Below are positions 24,562 through 32,572 of a stretch of 32,644 nucleotides of DNA, piece by piece; position 1 is the first letter of the stretch; each line of letters starts with the position of its first letter. The translations under genes and the position numbers were made by a program. This DNA comes from Clostridiales bacterium. Lineage in GTDB: Bacteria > Bacillota_A > Clostridia > Saccharofermentanales > Saccharofermentanaceae. Under the pieces are notes generated by a model. It searched no databases, was not told where the DNA came from, and was given only the letters and a program-made list of their open reading frames with translations. The stretch is taken from assembly GCA_024695545.1 (NCBI GenBank), contig JAILHZ010000141.1, positions 1 to 32,644 on the forward strand, read 5' to 3'.

Positions 24562-24590
24562 TTGGCATATGTAAGATATTGTGGTATTCT
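24562..24590 (+). promoter_or_regulatory. promoter of the small membrane protein gene
   Basis: TTGGCA (24562-24567), a 17-nt spacer and TATTCT (24585-24590) form a good sigma-70 type promoter just after the hydroxyacid dehydrogenase gene. The downstream gene is therefore likely a separate transcription unit with a ~60-nt leader. Confidence 0.65.
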
Positions 24591-24655
24591 AATGCCGTTT
24601 GTGAAAAAGAATCCGGCAGAAGTGCTTTTGCCGTGGAATATAAAGGAGAAGAAGG

Positions 24656-25117
24656 ATGAGCAAGATCCTCTATATGTTTCTGATATCGATGATCCCTGTC
24701 GTGGAACTGCGTGGCAGTATCCCGTACGCTGCCGCTGTTGGTATTCCGTGGCACATTGCTCTTCCGCTGGCAATCGTCGGCAACCTTCTTCCGGTTCCCT
24801 TTATTCTTCTCTTCGTCAGAAAGGTCTTTGACTGGATGCGGAAATATCCGAAGCTGAAGAAAATCGTAGATTTCTGCGAGAACAAGTTTGCAAAGAAGGC
24901 TGAAAAAGCCGGAAACGTAGCATTCTGGACACTGGTCGGCTTCATTGCCATCCCGCTTCCGGGAACCGGCGCGTGGACCGGATCCGGTATCGCGGCGATC
25001 TGTGAGGTCCCGTTCAAGAAAGCGATCCTCGCTGCCGTCATCGGTGTATGCATTGCCGCTGTCGTCGTTACACTCATCGCATACGGCGCACTCGCAGGAC
25101 TGAACTTCCTGCTGTAA
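24656..25117 (+). CDS. small multidrug export-like membrane protein
   Basis: A 153-residue integral membrane protein of the family annotated as small multi-drug export protein. Visible marks are the amphipathic re-entrant-like start IPVVELRGSIPYAAAVGIPW (residues 14-33), a basic middle segment (VFDWMRKYPKLKKIVDF), the IPLPGTGAWTGSG turn (about 102-114) and a final hydrophobic helix. The motif pair ELRGSIP and PLPGTGAWTG resembles the DedA/VTT superfamily of lipid scramblases and transporters, so drug export is a label rather than a demonstrated role. AAAGGAG precedes the ATG, and it has its own promoter. The region to the convergent larA-like gene (25118-25193) shows no clear terminator. Confidence 0.8.
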   Translation: MSKILYMFLISMIPVVELRGSIPYAAAVGIPWHIALPLAIVGNLLPVPFILLFVRKVFDWMRKYPKLKKIVDFCENKFAKKAEKAGNVAFWTLVGFIAIPLPGTGAWTGSGIAAICEVPFKKAILAAVIGVCIAAVVVTLIAYGALAGLNFLL

Positions 25118-25193
25118 TCGCTTCTGTTTTCCATAGAGAACCAGAGCAAGTCATCGCTTCATTTATAAAGCAGTTCACCCAAGCAGAAAAAAC

Positions 25194-26444
25194 TTAAGCC
25201 TCTACTTTCGGGAGAGTCGAACCGCCGTACGGCATGAGCACGATCTTCGCGTCCGGTCCCTTCTCCGCAATCGCTGCGTCGATAGCTGTCTGGATATCGG
25301 AGTACGGCTCGAGGAATACCTTCTTAACAAAATCATGATCCAGATCGGATACGAAGAAGATACGCGCGCGCTCAAGTACCATGGCGATCGCTGCAGCCTT
25401 ATGTCCGCCTAAGACGAAGTCTGTCTTGATGTGCGTGATCATGTCAGAACTCTTCTCATGTCCCGTGAGCCACTGCTCGAAGTGCTTCTCGCCGAGGCCT
25501 TCCTTACAGGAAGCGATCCATACGATAATACCGCCGTCCTTGACTGCATGCTTGGCATTGTCCAGTGCTTTTTGCGCCTGATACATATTGATGTCTTTCG
25601 GGAAACCTCCGGCGGAAACAACGACGATGTCGGCCTGCTCCGGAATGGATACCTTGTAGAAAGAATCGAGGAACTTACATCCCTCTCTGTGTGCGAGGAT
25701 CGGGTCACCGGCAAAGCTTCTGATGATCTCTTTCTTCGCGTCGAGAACAACATTTACAATATAGTCGACGCCCAGGATCTTACCGGATTCTTCGATGTCC
25801 TCACGGACCGGGTTGCCCTCGAGGCGTCCGGCACATGCGGTCGGCTCGACCATCGCACTGTGGTTTGCCTGAATGGCATCCCAAGTGGAAACACCCGGCA
25901 TGATGGCCTTATAGCCTCCGGAGTAGCCGGCAAAATAGTGATACTCGATATTGCCGAGGCAGATGCGGCGGTCCGCTTCTACGACCGGACGGAAGATATC
26001 GACCGGTGTACCTCTGGAAGTCGTGCCGACATGTACGGCATCGTTGACATCGGAGTCGATGCAGCGGACACGGTCATATACCGCATCGCCGACCATGTAG
26101 CGCATACGCTCTTCGGTATGTCCGCCGTGGGATCCGAGTGCGAAAACGATCGTAATATCGGAATCCTTGATACCGGCAGCGGAAAGCTCATCCAGCACAG
26201 CCGGGAGCACCTTATAGCTCGGGATCGGACGTGTGATGTCCGATGTGATGATCGCTACCGTCTCTCCTGCCTTTACGACCTCACGGAGCGGCGGAAGACC
26301 GATCGGTTCACGCATGGATCTGTAGACTTCGTCACTTCCGGTCAGACCGATCTCCGCCTCATTCGGCGTCAGGACAGCCATGACCTGATTATCCGGAACC
26401 TGGACCGGAATCTTCTCTTTACCAAAACCTAATGCAATCTCCAT
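25194..26444 (-). CDS. nickel-dependent lactate racemase family protein (LarA-like)
   Basis: A 416-residue LarA-family 2-hydroxyacid racemase/epimerase using the nickel-pincer (NPN) cofactor. All six key residues of the studied enzyme have counterparts: Asp69 and Arg72 in SDITRP, His106 in GSHGGHT, His169 in EYHYF, the cofactor-attaching Lys179 in GGYKA and His195 in NHS. It should therefore be catalytically competent if NPN is made. LarB, LarC and LarE are not in the window. The substrate may not be lactate, since the family includes several 2-hydroxyacid racemases. The ATG at 26444 follows GGGAGG by 5 nt; the frame extends to 26462. It lies 47 nt after the antiporter gene, likely in one operon. 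Confidence 0.88.
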   Translation of the reverse strand: MEIALGFGKEKIPVQVPDNQVMAVLTPNEAEIGLTGSDEVYRSMREPIGLPPLREVVKAGETVAIITSDITRPIPSYKVLPAVLDELSAAGIKDSDITIVFALGSHGGHTEERMRYMVGDAVYDRVRCIDSDVNDAVHVGTTSRGTPVDIFRPVVEADRRICLGNIEYHYFAGYSGGYKAIMPGVSTWDAIQANHSAMVEPTACAGRLEGNPVREDIEESGKILGVDYIVNVVLDAKKEIIRSFAGDPILAHREGCKFLDSFYKVSIPEQADIVVVSAGGFPKDINMYQAQKALDNAKHAVKDGGIIVWIASCKEGLGEKHFEQWLTGHEKSSDMITHIKTDFVLGGHKAAAIAMVLERARIFFVSDLDHDFVKKVFLEPYSDIQTAIDAAIAEKGPDAKIVLMPYGGSTLPKVEA

Positions 26445-26491
26445 GGGGACCTCCCTGCGCACTTGAATATGTTAAATACGTTGAATCAGTT

Positions 26492-27748
26492 TTATGTAGC
26501 GTTCTCTTCTTCCGACGGAAGCATAAGACCCGGGTTCCGGCTCGAAAGTTCGCGTGCCGTCTTCGATCTCGTCAGGCACTTCTTCGCGCAGATATCCATC
26601 AGGATCGCGCCGAGCGGTGCCGTGATCAGAATGGAGAGGACCGCAGTCGTTAAGACAACGTTACCACAAGCCAGACCGGCCGCGAGAGGAATCGCACCGA
26701 CAGCTGCCTGAACCGTTGCTTTCGGGAAGTAGGCAACATCGCAGTAGAGGATCTCCTTGAACTTGAGGCCGGAGCCGAGAAGGCTGACGATAACGCCGAC
26801 AGAACGGAAAAGGAGTGCGACCAGGATCAGGACGACAGAGCCGAGACCTGCGGAGAGCAGAGCCTTGATCTCAACGGCAGAACCGAGCATGATGAACAGC
26901 AGAAGCTCCGCGCCGACCCAGATCTTCGCGATCTTGGCAGACAGACGGTTGGCGACCGCACGGCGGCGGTTGAGGATCGCGCCTCCGAGTGCCATAACGG
27001 CAAGGAGTCCGGAGAACGGAACGAATTCGGAAATATAGGACTCACATCCGACAAAGAGGAAGGACAGTCCGAACAGCAGAAGGATCTTGACTGTATCACG
27101 GAGATGGATATGCTTGAAGATCTCTGCCATAACAATACCCACAGCAATACCGACCGCAAGACCGGTCACGATCGAGATCGGGATCGAAGCGATCGTCCAT
27201 GCGGACAGGCCCTCGCCCTTGCTCATACCGATGAACGCGGTGAAAAGAACGATCGCGTAGATGTCATCTGCCGATGCACCGGCCATGATGAGCTGCGGGA
27301 TATGCTTATCTGTACCGTAGCCCTCTTCCATGAGCCACAGCATTTTCGGAACGATGATCGCAGGAGATGCCGCCGCCAGCATCGCGCCGACGATCGCGGA
27401 ATCGACATGGGACAGACCGAGGCACGGCGGTCCGAGAAGGATCGCGCCGACGATCTCGAAGGAAGCCGGGACGAAGCACAGCATAATCGCCGGACGTCCG
27501 ATCTTCTTCATGTCGCTGATATCAAGACTCAGTCCTGCGCGGAACAGGATAACGATGAGCGCGATCTCACGGAGCTCGGAAGAGATCGACAGGATCTTCT
27601 CGTCCAGAAGATTCAGTACAGCCGGTCCCAGAATGATACCCGTGATGATCAGTCCCAGAAGTGACGGTATATGCATTTTCTTAAAAATCCCGCTGATGCA
27701 GAAACCCATCAGGAACATCAGCGCCAGACTCATAAGCATGTTATTCAT
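26492..27748 (-). CDS. cation:proton antiporter (CPA2 / KefB-NhaS type)
   Basis: A 418-residue membrane protein with about twelve to thirteen helices. The family start FMGFCISGIFKKMHIPSLLG and GLIITGIILGP are visible, as is the ion-binding ASADDIYAIVLFT with the Asp-Asp pair expected of electrogenic exchangers (about residues 158-170). No C-terminal TrkA-N or RCK domain is present; the protein ends in a short charged tail. It probably exchanges Na+ or K+ for H+. GGGGGA precedes the ATG by 8 nt, and an extended -10 promoter lies ~80 nt upstream. Cotranscription with the LarA-like gene hints at a link between organic acid use and ion or pH balance, which is only an inference. Confidence 0.88.
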   Translation of the reverse strand: MNNMLMSLALMFLMGFCISGIFKKMHIPSLLGLIITGIILGPAVLNLLDEKILSISSELREIALIVILFRAGLSLDISDMKKIGRPAIMLCFVPASFEIVGAILLGPPCLGLSHVDSAIVGAMLAAASPAIIVPKMLWLMEEGYGTDKHIPQLIMAGASADDIYAIVLFTAFIGMSKGEGLSAWTIASIPISIVTGLAVGIAVGIVMAEIFKHIHLRDTVKILLLFGLSFLFVGCESYISEFVPFSGLLAVMALGGAILNRRRAVANRLSAKIAKIWVGAELLLFIMLGSAVEIKALLSAGLGSVVLILVALLFRSVGVIVSLLGSGLKFKEILYCDVAYFPKATVQAAVGAIPLAAGLACGNVVLTTAVLSILITAPLGAILMDICAKKCLTRSKTARELSSRNPGLMLPSEEENAT

Positions 27749-27826
27749 ATGTTATTCCCCCATTAGCAAAAGGCACTTTTGTGTCATTCATCTGCAGCAT
27801 TACGTGCTTCTTTCGCACAATAACGG

Positions 27827-27835
27827 ATTATAGCA
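27827..27835 (-). promoter_or_regulatory. extended -10 promoter of the antiporter-larA operon
   Basis: On the minus strand TGC followed by TATAAT (27827-27832) makes a perfect extended -10 element. No good -35 is visible, which is normal for this promoter class. Confidence 0.6.
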
Positions 27836-27859
27836 CGTTCCATATAATATGACGCATAG

Positions 27860-27893
27860 AAAAGCACTGGAAAAACAACGATTTTCCAGTGCT
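27860..27893 (-). terminator. 12-bp hairpin terminator after the radical SAM gene
   Basis: AGCACTGGAAAA (27863-27874) pairs perfectly with TTTTCCAGTGCT (27882-27893) around a 7-nt loop. On the minus strand the stem runs into UUUC. It ends the radical SAM transcript before the antiporter promoter. The 3' flank contains one copy of the recurrent octamer GTGCTTTT. Confidence 0.7.
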
Positions 27894-27911
27894 GAATCAC
27901 CCTTTTATTGT

Positions 27912-27932
27912 GTACTTTCGGAATGAAAGTAC
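27912..27932 (-). other. 8-bp hairpin just past the radical SAM gene
   Basis: GTACTTTC (27912-27919) and GAAAGTAC (27925-27932) form a perfect 8-bp stem with a 5-nt loop, 19 nt after the stop codon. With the larger terminator it gives two stacked hairpins at the 3' end of the message. Its own 3' flank on the minus strand is A-rich, so it is not a terminator by itself. Confidence 0.45.
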
Positions 27933-27950
27933 GTAATCATCAAATGCAGT

Positions 27951-29108
27951 TTATTCTTTGTACATCCGCTCGATGAATTTTCTGTTTTCTCCGCCGAGAA
28001 GAGCCGCGGCCGCTTTGTCCGCCAGACGGATCGTCAGCTGCTCATATTCACACTGAAGTGCGGAGACCTCCGACATGTTTCCTGTATGCCCGTGATTGGC
28101 ACATGCACATGTATGTTTGCAGCGGGACCGGAGCGCGCATTCCGCGCATTCACTCGCCTCGACTCTCTTCTTCTCAAGGGAGTCCAGTTTCTTTTCATCT
28201 ACGCCCTCATCAACGGATCCGTAGTTGAATCCGTCTCTTCCGATAAAGTGGCTGCACGGATAGTATCTTCCATCGGTATCGACCATCGTCTTGTGGCATC
28301 CGAAATGGCAGGACTTACTGTCCTGATCTTTGTTGAGGATATAGTTTCTGATCTTATTGTCGAAAGGGATAAAACGGAACACGTTATCACCGCTGTTCCA
28401 CTGCTCATAGAACTCTTCCACTTTCTCAAGTTCCTTCTCAAGGACCGAGAACTTCTCTTCGTCCCACAGGACTCTTTCGCCATGCGCCAGTACCATACTG
28501 ACCGCGCGAACGCCCGAATCGTAGAAGAACTTAAGAGAACCGGATACCCGGTCTGCATAATCCGGATGCACGGTCATCATGATGATCGTTCCGGGGGTTG
28601 CCTTAAGAAGCATCTGAAGCTTGCCGTCCACAGTATCTTTTGTCGGATGACCGCCTCTGTCCCTTCTTACCGGGTCCTGCGAAAGCCCGTCATGAGAGAG
28701 CGCCAGAATAATGCGGTTCTTCTTTGCAAATGCGATGAACTCCTCATCGAGAAGCGTGCCGTTCGTCGTGATCTCATAGGCAAAATTGACACCCGGGATC
28801 GCCTGAAGCGCCGCGCTGGAGTACCCGACCAGTTTCTCGATCTTTTCTCTCTGAAGCAGAGGTTCTCCGCCGTAAAAAGAGATCTGCGCAGTGACACTCG
28901 GATTCTCTTCCGATGCTTTCTTCTGCGCTTCGATATCCGCCCTCACTCCATTGACGAAAATATCGATCGCCTTGAGCGCCGTCTCCTCCGGCATGGCCAC
29001 GTCTTCGTGTTTCTGAAGACAGTATTTGCAGTCAAAATTACACTGGTGAGTCATCACCAGTGTCATCTTGTGCGCCAGCGGTTTTGTTTTCGCGGAGCAG
29101 GTGCTCAT
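27951..29108 (-). CDS. radical SAM/SPASM domain protein, candidate peptide- or protein-modifying enzyme
   Basis: A 385-residue enzyme. The radical SAM site is Cys23, Cys27 and Cys30 (CNFDCKYC), with the SAM-contacting FYGGEP at about 78-83 and ITTNGTLL at 113-120. A SPASM-type C-terminal region holds Cys267, Cys271, Cys285, Cys321, Cys324, Cys330, Cys334, Cys336 and Cys353, enough for two auxiliary [4Fe-4S] clusters. This layout is shared by sulfatase maturases and RiPP maturases. No sulfatase is nearby. The lipoprotein-like protein encoded 27 nt upstream is the obvious candidate substrate or partner. AAGGGAG lies 8 nt before the ATG. The chemistry cannot be read from sequence. Confidence 0.88.
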   Translation of the reverse strand: MSTCSAKTKPLAHKMTLVMTHQCNFDCKYCLQKHEDVAMPEETALKAIDIFVNGVRADIEAQKKASEENPSVTAQISFYGGEPLLQREKIEKLVGYSSAALQAIPGVNFAYEITTNGTLLDEEFIAFAKKNRIILALSHDGLSQDPVRRDRGGHPTKDTVDGKLQMLLKATPGTIIMMTVHPDYADRVSGSLKFFYDSGVRAVSMVLAHGERVLWDEEKFSVLEKELEKVEEFYEQWNSGDNVFRFIPFDNKIRNYILNKDQDSKSCHFGCHKTMVDTDGRYYPCSHFIGRDGFNYGSVDEGVDEKKLDSLEKKRVEASECAECALRSRCKHTCACANHGHTGNMSEVSALQCEYEQLTIRLADKAAAALLGGENRKFIERMYKE

Positions 29109-29135
29109 ATCATTCTCCCTTCAGGTATATCCGGA

Positions 29136-29606
29136 TCAGAATTCGACCGGTGCAGCAACGATATCTCCTGTTACTTTCCCGTCACTATCTTTATCGGAAG
29201 GTGTGACCTCGACTTCGCCGCTCAGCGTGTAATCTGTCGGCATCTCGGTATAAACAGCCTCGCCGCCCTGGATATCCAGTTCCGGTGTCGTATCGGCTAT
29301 GTCTCCGTCAATCTCCCAGGGAGTAGTATCTACTGTGGTCTCACCGTCAAGCACAAACTGAGTCTCTGTTTCGGTATCGCCCATAAGCATGTAGGTGGGC
29401 TCTGTCGGCTGGACCTTGCCCAGGAAGTTGACGCCCTTATGCTTCGCACTGTCTTCGCCGCAGCCTGCAGCAGAAAGTGCCATGACAGCGGTGAGTGCCG
29501 TTACTGCTGCGACCTTGGAGATCGGATATTTCGGACCGCCTGTCTTCAGCTGCTCAAGTGTCGGATAACCCGGAGTATTTATATTTTTCACAGGATTCTT
29601 TTTCAT
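29136..29606 (-). CDS. lipoprotein-like protein with atypical N terminus, paired with the radical SAM enzyme
   Basis: A 156-residue protein that I cannot assign to a family. Residues 1-30 are polar and Pro-rich (NINTPGYPTLEQLKTGGPKY), far longer than a normal lipoprotein n-region. A hydrophobic Ala-rich segment (31-48) follows, ending AAGC, with Cys49 the only cysteine. The rest is acidic and Thr-rich with two copies of DTTP (DTTPWEIDG and DTTPELDIQGG) and further Asp/Gly/Glu repeats, likely low in structure. The start at 29606 is supported by AAAGGAG 9 nt upstream; a longer frame to 29672 has none. It could be a radical SAM substrate with a leader peptide, or a lipoprotein cut at Cys49. The function is unknown. 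Confidence 0.75.
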   Translation of the reverse strand: MKKNPVKNINTPGYPTLEQLKTGGPKYPISKVAAVTALTAVMALSAAGCGEDSAKHKGVNFLGKVQPTEPTYMLMGDTETETQFVLDGETTVDTTPWEIDGDIADTTPELDIQGGEAVYTEMPTDYTLSGEVEVTPSDKDSDGKVTGDIVAAPVEF

Positions 29607-29748
29607 GGGTCTGGTCTCCTTTGCTATTACTCTTCTGCAAATAAGACGATGCTCTTTTTCTTTCTGTTGCATTTTTCTATAGTTTATCTGAATTATATTT
29701 CAGAACTGTGTCCGTATCCTTTTTTTCTTTTGGAAAAGCACTTTCCCG

Positions 29749-30507
29749 TCAGTCGTCCGCGAACTTGAACTGTACGGTAACTCCCGAGCCGATCAGCGCC
29801 GCCCAGATAAAGAACGAGATCCACCCGTTATGAAGTCCCTGACTGACCGCGGGTGCGAGGAATGACGGCAGGCCCTTCCACGCATGTAGAAGTCCCATCG
29901 TACCGAGAAAAACATCCCGCAGAAGATCGGCACCGATGACCGCCGTCGCGATCTTGATGGCCGGTGCCTGGAGTTTGCAGATAAGGAGTCCGACGATCAC
30001 GGCGATCACAAGCGCGATCAGACAGATCGCCAGAAGCTTCTGCCCGTCGGTGCTTCCCGGGATCGCCGACATGAAAGATTTCATCTGCGAATCCGGGATC
30101 AGGTTCTGCGCGCTGTCGGACCCGTCCGTCAGTTTCGCGACTTTATCCGGCGAAAGCGATACCACGAGCTTGAGATTATTCTGTGTCTTAATTATGTACA
30201 GCAGGAATATCTTCACGATGGAATACCAGGTAAAGAACACCGTGATGAAGAACAGTGCTTTTTTATAGAGAACATACGAGAGTGCGGCCAGAAGCAGTCC
30301 GAGAATGATCGGGAAGAAAAACTCCCAGTTCGGCCGCATCTTCTCCGGGATCTTCTCCAGAAGGAAAAGCGAGTCGATCAGATTCGCCGCGTGAAGCCCC
30401 ATAAAGAATCCCGCCAGCGCCATAGAAAAACGGAACATCCTAAATCCGTAATAGCATAGGAGCACCCCCATCGCAAGGAATGTCAGAAGTGTTACGATAT
30501 CCAGCAT
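29749..30507 (-). CDS. polytopic membrane protein, TMEM198/DUF4203-like
   Basis: A 252-residue integral membrane protein with about seven hydrophobic segments. The pattern ALAGFFMGLHAANL and the paired Gly-rich helices resemble TMEM198/DUF4203-like proteins of unknown role. A longer polar loop lies at about residues 112-155. The ribosome binding site AAAGGAG is 12 nt from the ATG, inside a small inverted repeat (GGAGA GA TCTCC), which may weaken initiation. It lies 142 nt upstream of the lipoprotein-like gene, so the two may or may not share a transcript. The family assignment is tentative. Confidence 0.6.
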   Translation of the reverse strand: MLDIVTLLTFLAMGVLLCYYGFRMFRFSMALAGFFMGLHAANLIDSLFLLEKIPEKMRPNWEFFFPIILGLLLAALSYVLYKKALFFITVFFTWYSIVKIFLLYIIKTQNNLKLVVSLSPDKVAKLTDGSDSAQNLIPDSQMKSFMSAIPGSTDGQKLLAICLIALVIAVIVGLLICKLQAPAIKIATAVIGADLLRDVFLGTMGLLHAWKGLPSFLAPAVSQGLHNGWISFFIWAALIGSGVTVQFKFADD

Positions 30508-30604
30508 TTCGGGAGATCTCTCCTTTCCCTTTTTTCTTCTTCAAAAGCACCGTTGCCGGAGCCTGATTTCCGTCCCACTTCGGGCGCGGATATTTCCGAT
30601 TACC

Positions 30605-30610
30605 ATTATA
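30605..30610 (-). promoter_or_regulatory. -10 element candidate for the TMEM198-like gene
   Basis: TATAAT on the minus strand, about 100 nt before the start codon. The best -35 (TTACAT) is 19 nt away, so this is a moderate candidate. The transcribed leader would contain GTGCTTTT at 30543-30550. Confidence 0.4.
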
Positions 30611-30696
30611 GGGTTCCACCTATGCGCAGATGTAACAGAACTTTTTCAATTGTCGTACATATTTACCTAAAATTGCCTTGCGATTATCCCCCGACT

Positions 30697-30726
30697 TTGC
30701 GAAAATAGAAATAGTACTTCTATTAT
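30697..30726 (+). promoter_or_regulatory. promoter with embedded inverted repeat ahead of the HerA-like gene
   Basis: TTGCGA (30697-30702), an 18-nt spacer and TATTAT (30721-30726) form a plausible promoter. A perfect 7-bp inverted repeat, AATAGAA (30704-30710) and TTCTATT (30718-30724), fills the spacer and overlaps the -10, the position expected of a repressor site. Confidence 0.45.
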
Positions 30727-30745
30727 AAAAACGGGAGGTTGATTT

Positions 30746-32548
30746 ATGCTTTACGACAATAAGATTTGGGTCGGCGGAACAGCCAACAAGTGCTTCATTG
30801 AGCCTTCGAAGGCGAACCGCCATGGTTTGATTGCCGGTGCTACCGGTACAGGTAAATCCGTAACACTTAAGGTGCTCGCCGAGAGCTTCTCCGATATGGG
30901 AGTCCCGGTATTCTTAGCTGACGTGAAGGGCGATATGTCCGGTATCTGCGCAGCAGGTGTAAGCAATGAGAACATGGAAGAGCGTATCGCGAAGTTCGGT
31001 ATTCAGGACTCCTTCGAGTATAAGGCATATCCGACTACATTCTACGATGTATTCGGACAGATGGGCATCCCGATGAGAACGACCATCTCCGAGCTCGGTC
31101 CGATCCTTCTCGGCCGTATGCTGGGTCTTTCCGATGTACAGCGTGCCGTACTGTCGATGGTATTCCGTATCGCAGACGATCAGCAGCTCCTGCTCCTTGA
31201 CCTCAAGGACCTCCGTCTGCTTCTTACCTACATCGGCGACCATGCTGACGAGTATAAGCTCACCTACGGCAATATCTCTACTGCGACGATCGGCGCGATC
31301 CAGAGAAATCTGGCACTCCTTACCGACGAAGGCGCAGAGGCATTCTTCACAGAGCCGGCATTTAATATCCTCGACTTCATAAAGCAGGGTTCTGACGGAC
31401 GCGGCATGATCAACGTCCTGAATGCAACAGAGCTTTTCAACAAGCCGCTTCTCTACTCGACATTCCTGCTGTGGCTCATGAGCGAGCTCTATGAGAACCT
31501 GCCGGAAGTCGGCGATCTCGACAAGCCGAAGATCGTATTCTTCTTCGACGAAGCGCACCTGCTCTTTAACGATGCACCTGCATTCCTCATCGAGAAGATC
31601 GACCAGATCGTACGTCTCATCCGTTCCAAGGGTGTCGGCGTTTACTTCATCTCCCAGAGCCCGAGCGATATCCCGGACAACATCCTTGCCCAGCTCCAGA
31701 ACCGTGTACAGCATGCTCTGCGTGCTTATACTCCTGCTGAGCAGAAGAAGCTGAAGGCGGCTGCCGCTTCCTTCAGAGCTAACCCGGATTTCGATACCGA
31801 GGCTGCTCTCTCTGAGCTGGCTGTCGGTGAAGCTCTCGTTTCCTTCCTTGACGCGAAGGGTACACCGGGCGTTGTTGAGCGCGCCTTCATTCTCCCGCCG
31901 CAGAGCTTTATCGGTTCCGCAGGCTTTGAGAAGATCCAGGAACTCACCGAAGTTAACCCGCTCTACGAGAAGTACAGACTGGCCGTCGATCCGGAGTCTG
32001 CATATGAGCTCCTGATGAAGAAATATGATCCGAACTTCGGTGCTCCGGCAGTTCCTGCTTCTGAGGCTGCACCTGCCGCTGCTGTTGCTCCTGCCGCCGC
32101 TGCACCTGTTGCAGAAGCTGTACAGGCAGTGGATCCGAAGGAAGAAGAAAAAGCACGTCTTGCTGCTGAGAAGGCAGAGAAGGAAGCCCGTGCCGCAGAG
32201 ATCCGTGAAGACCGCGAAGCTGACCGTAAGCAGCGCGAGCTGGATCGTCAGGAAGATCGTGAGCGCCGCATCGAAGAGAAAGAGCGTGCTGCCGAGATCC
32301 GCGAGCAGAAAGAAAGAGACCGTCAGGAAGACCGTGAGCGCCGTGAAGCTGAGCGTCAGGCACGTGCGGAAGAAAGAGAGCGCAAGGAAGCTGAGCGCCA
32401 GGAAGAAAAGGCGAAGCGCGAAGCTGAGCGTGCGAAGAAGAACAGCCCGGTTACCAAGATGGTCAACTCGGCTACGACCGCTGCCGGCCGTCAGATCGGT
32501 TCTTCCCTCATCCGCGGTATCTTCGGAAGCCTGCTGAAGAAGAAATAA
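30746..32548 (+). CDS. HerA-like ATPase (DUF853 / HerA C-terminal family) with charged tail
   Basis: A 600-residue P-loop ATPase of the HerA/FtsK-like superfamily. Walker A GATGTGKS is at residues 31-38, VFLADVKGDMSG follows at about 54-65, and Walker B KIVFFFDEAHLLF is near 261-273, followed by SKGVGVYFISQSPSDIP. The body ends near residue 430. An Ala/Pro linker and ~110 residues rich in Arg, Glu and Lys follow (repeats such as RQEDRERR), predicted as a long single helix or coiled coil, then a short C-terminal domain. GGGAGG lies 7 nt before the ATG. HerA homologues pump DNA, but this subgroup is poorly studied, and no nuclease (NurA) or SIR2 partner is adjacent. Confidence 0.88.
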   Translation: MLYDNKIWVGGTANKCFIEPSKANRHGLIAGATGTGKSVTLKVLAESFSDMGVPVFLADVKGDMSGICAAGVSNENMEERIAKFGIQDSFEYKAYPTTFYDVFGQMGIPMRTTISELGPILLGRMLGLSDVQRAVLSMVFRIADDQQLLLLDLKDLRLLLTYIGDHADEYKLTYGNISTATIGAIQRNLALLTDEGAEAFFTEPAFNILDFIKQGSDGRGMINVLNATELFNKPLLYSTFLLWLMSELYENLPEVGDLDKPKIVFFFDEAHLLFNDAPAFLIEKIDQIVRLIRSKGVGVYFISQSPSDIPDNILAQLQNRVQHALRAYTPAEQKKLKAAAASFRANPDFDTEAALSELAVGEALVSFLDAKGTPGVVERAFILPPQSFIGSAGFEKIQELTEVNPLYEKYRLAVDPESAYELLMKKYDPNFGAPAVPASEAAPAAAVAPAAAAPVAEAVQAVDPKEEEKARLAAEKAEKEARAAEIREDREADRKQRELDRQEDRERRIEEKERAAEIREQKERDRQEDRERREAERQARAEERERKEAERQEEKAKREAERAKKNSPVTKMVNSATTAAGRQIGSSLIRGIFGSLLKKK

Positions 32549-32572
32549 TCGCAGATAAATAAGAGTTACCAT

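Noticed and set aside
27951..29108. Anaerobic sulfatase maturase
   Set aside because: The cluster layout is similar, but no sulfatase is encoded nearby and the gene is paired with an unrelated lipoprotein-like protein. It is not fully excluded.
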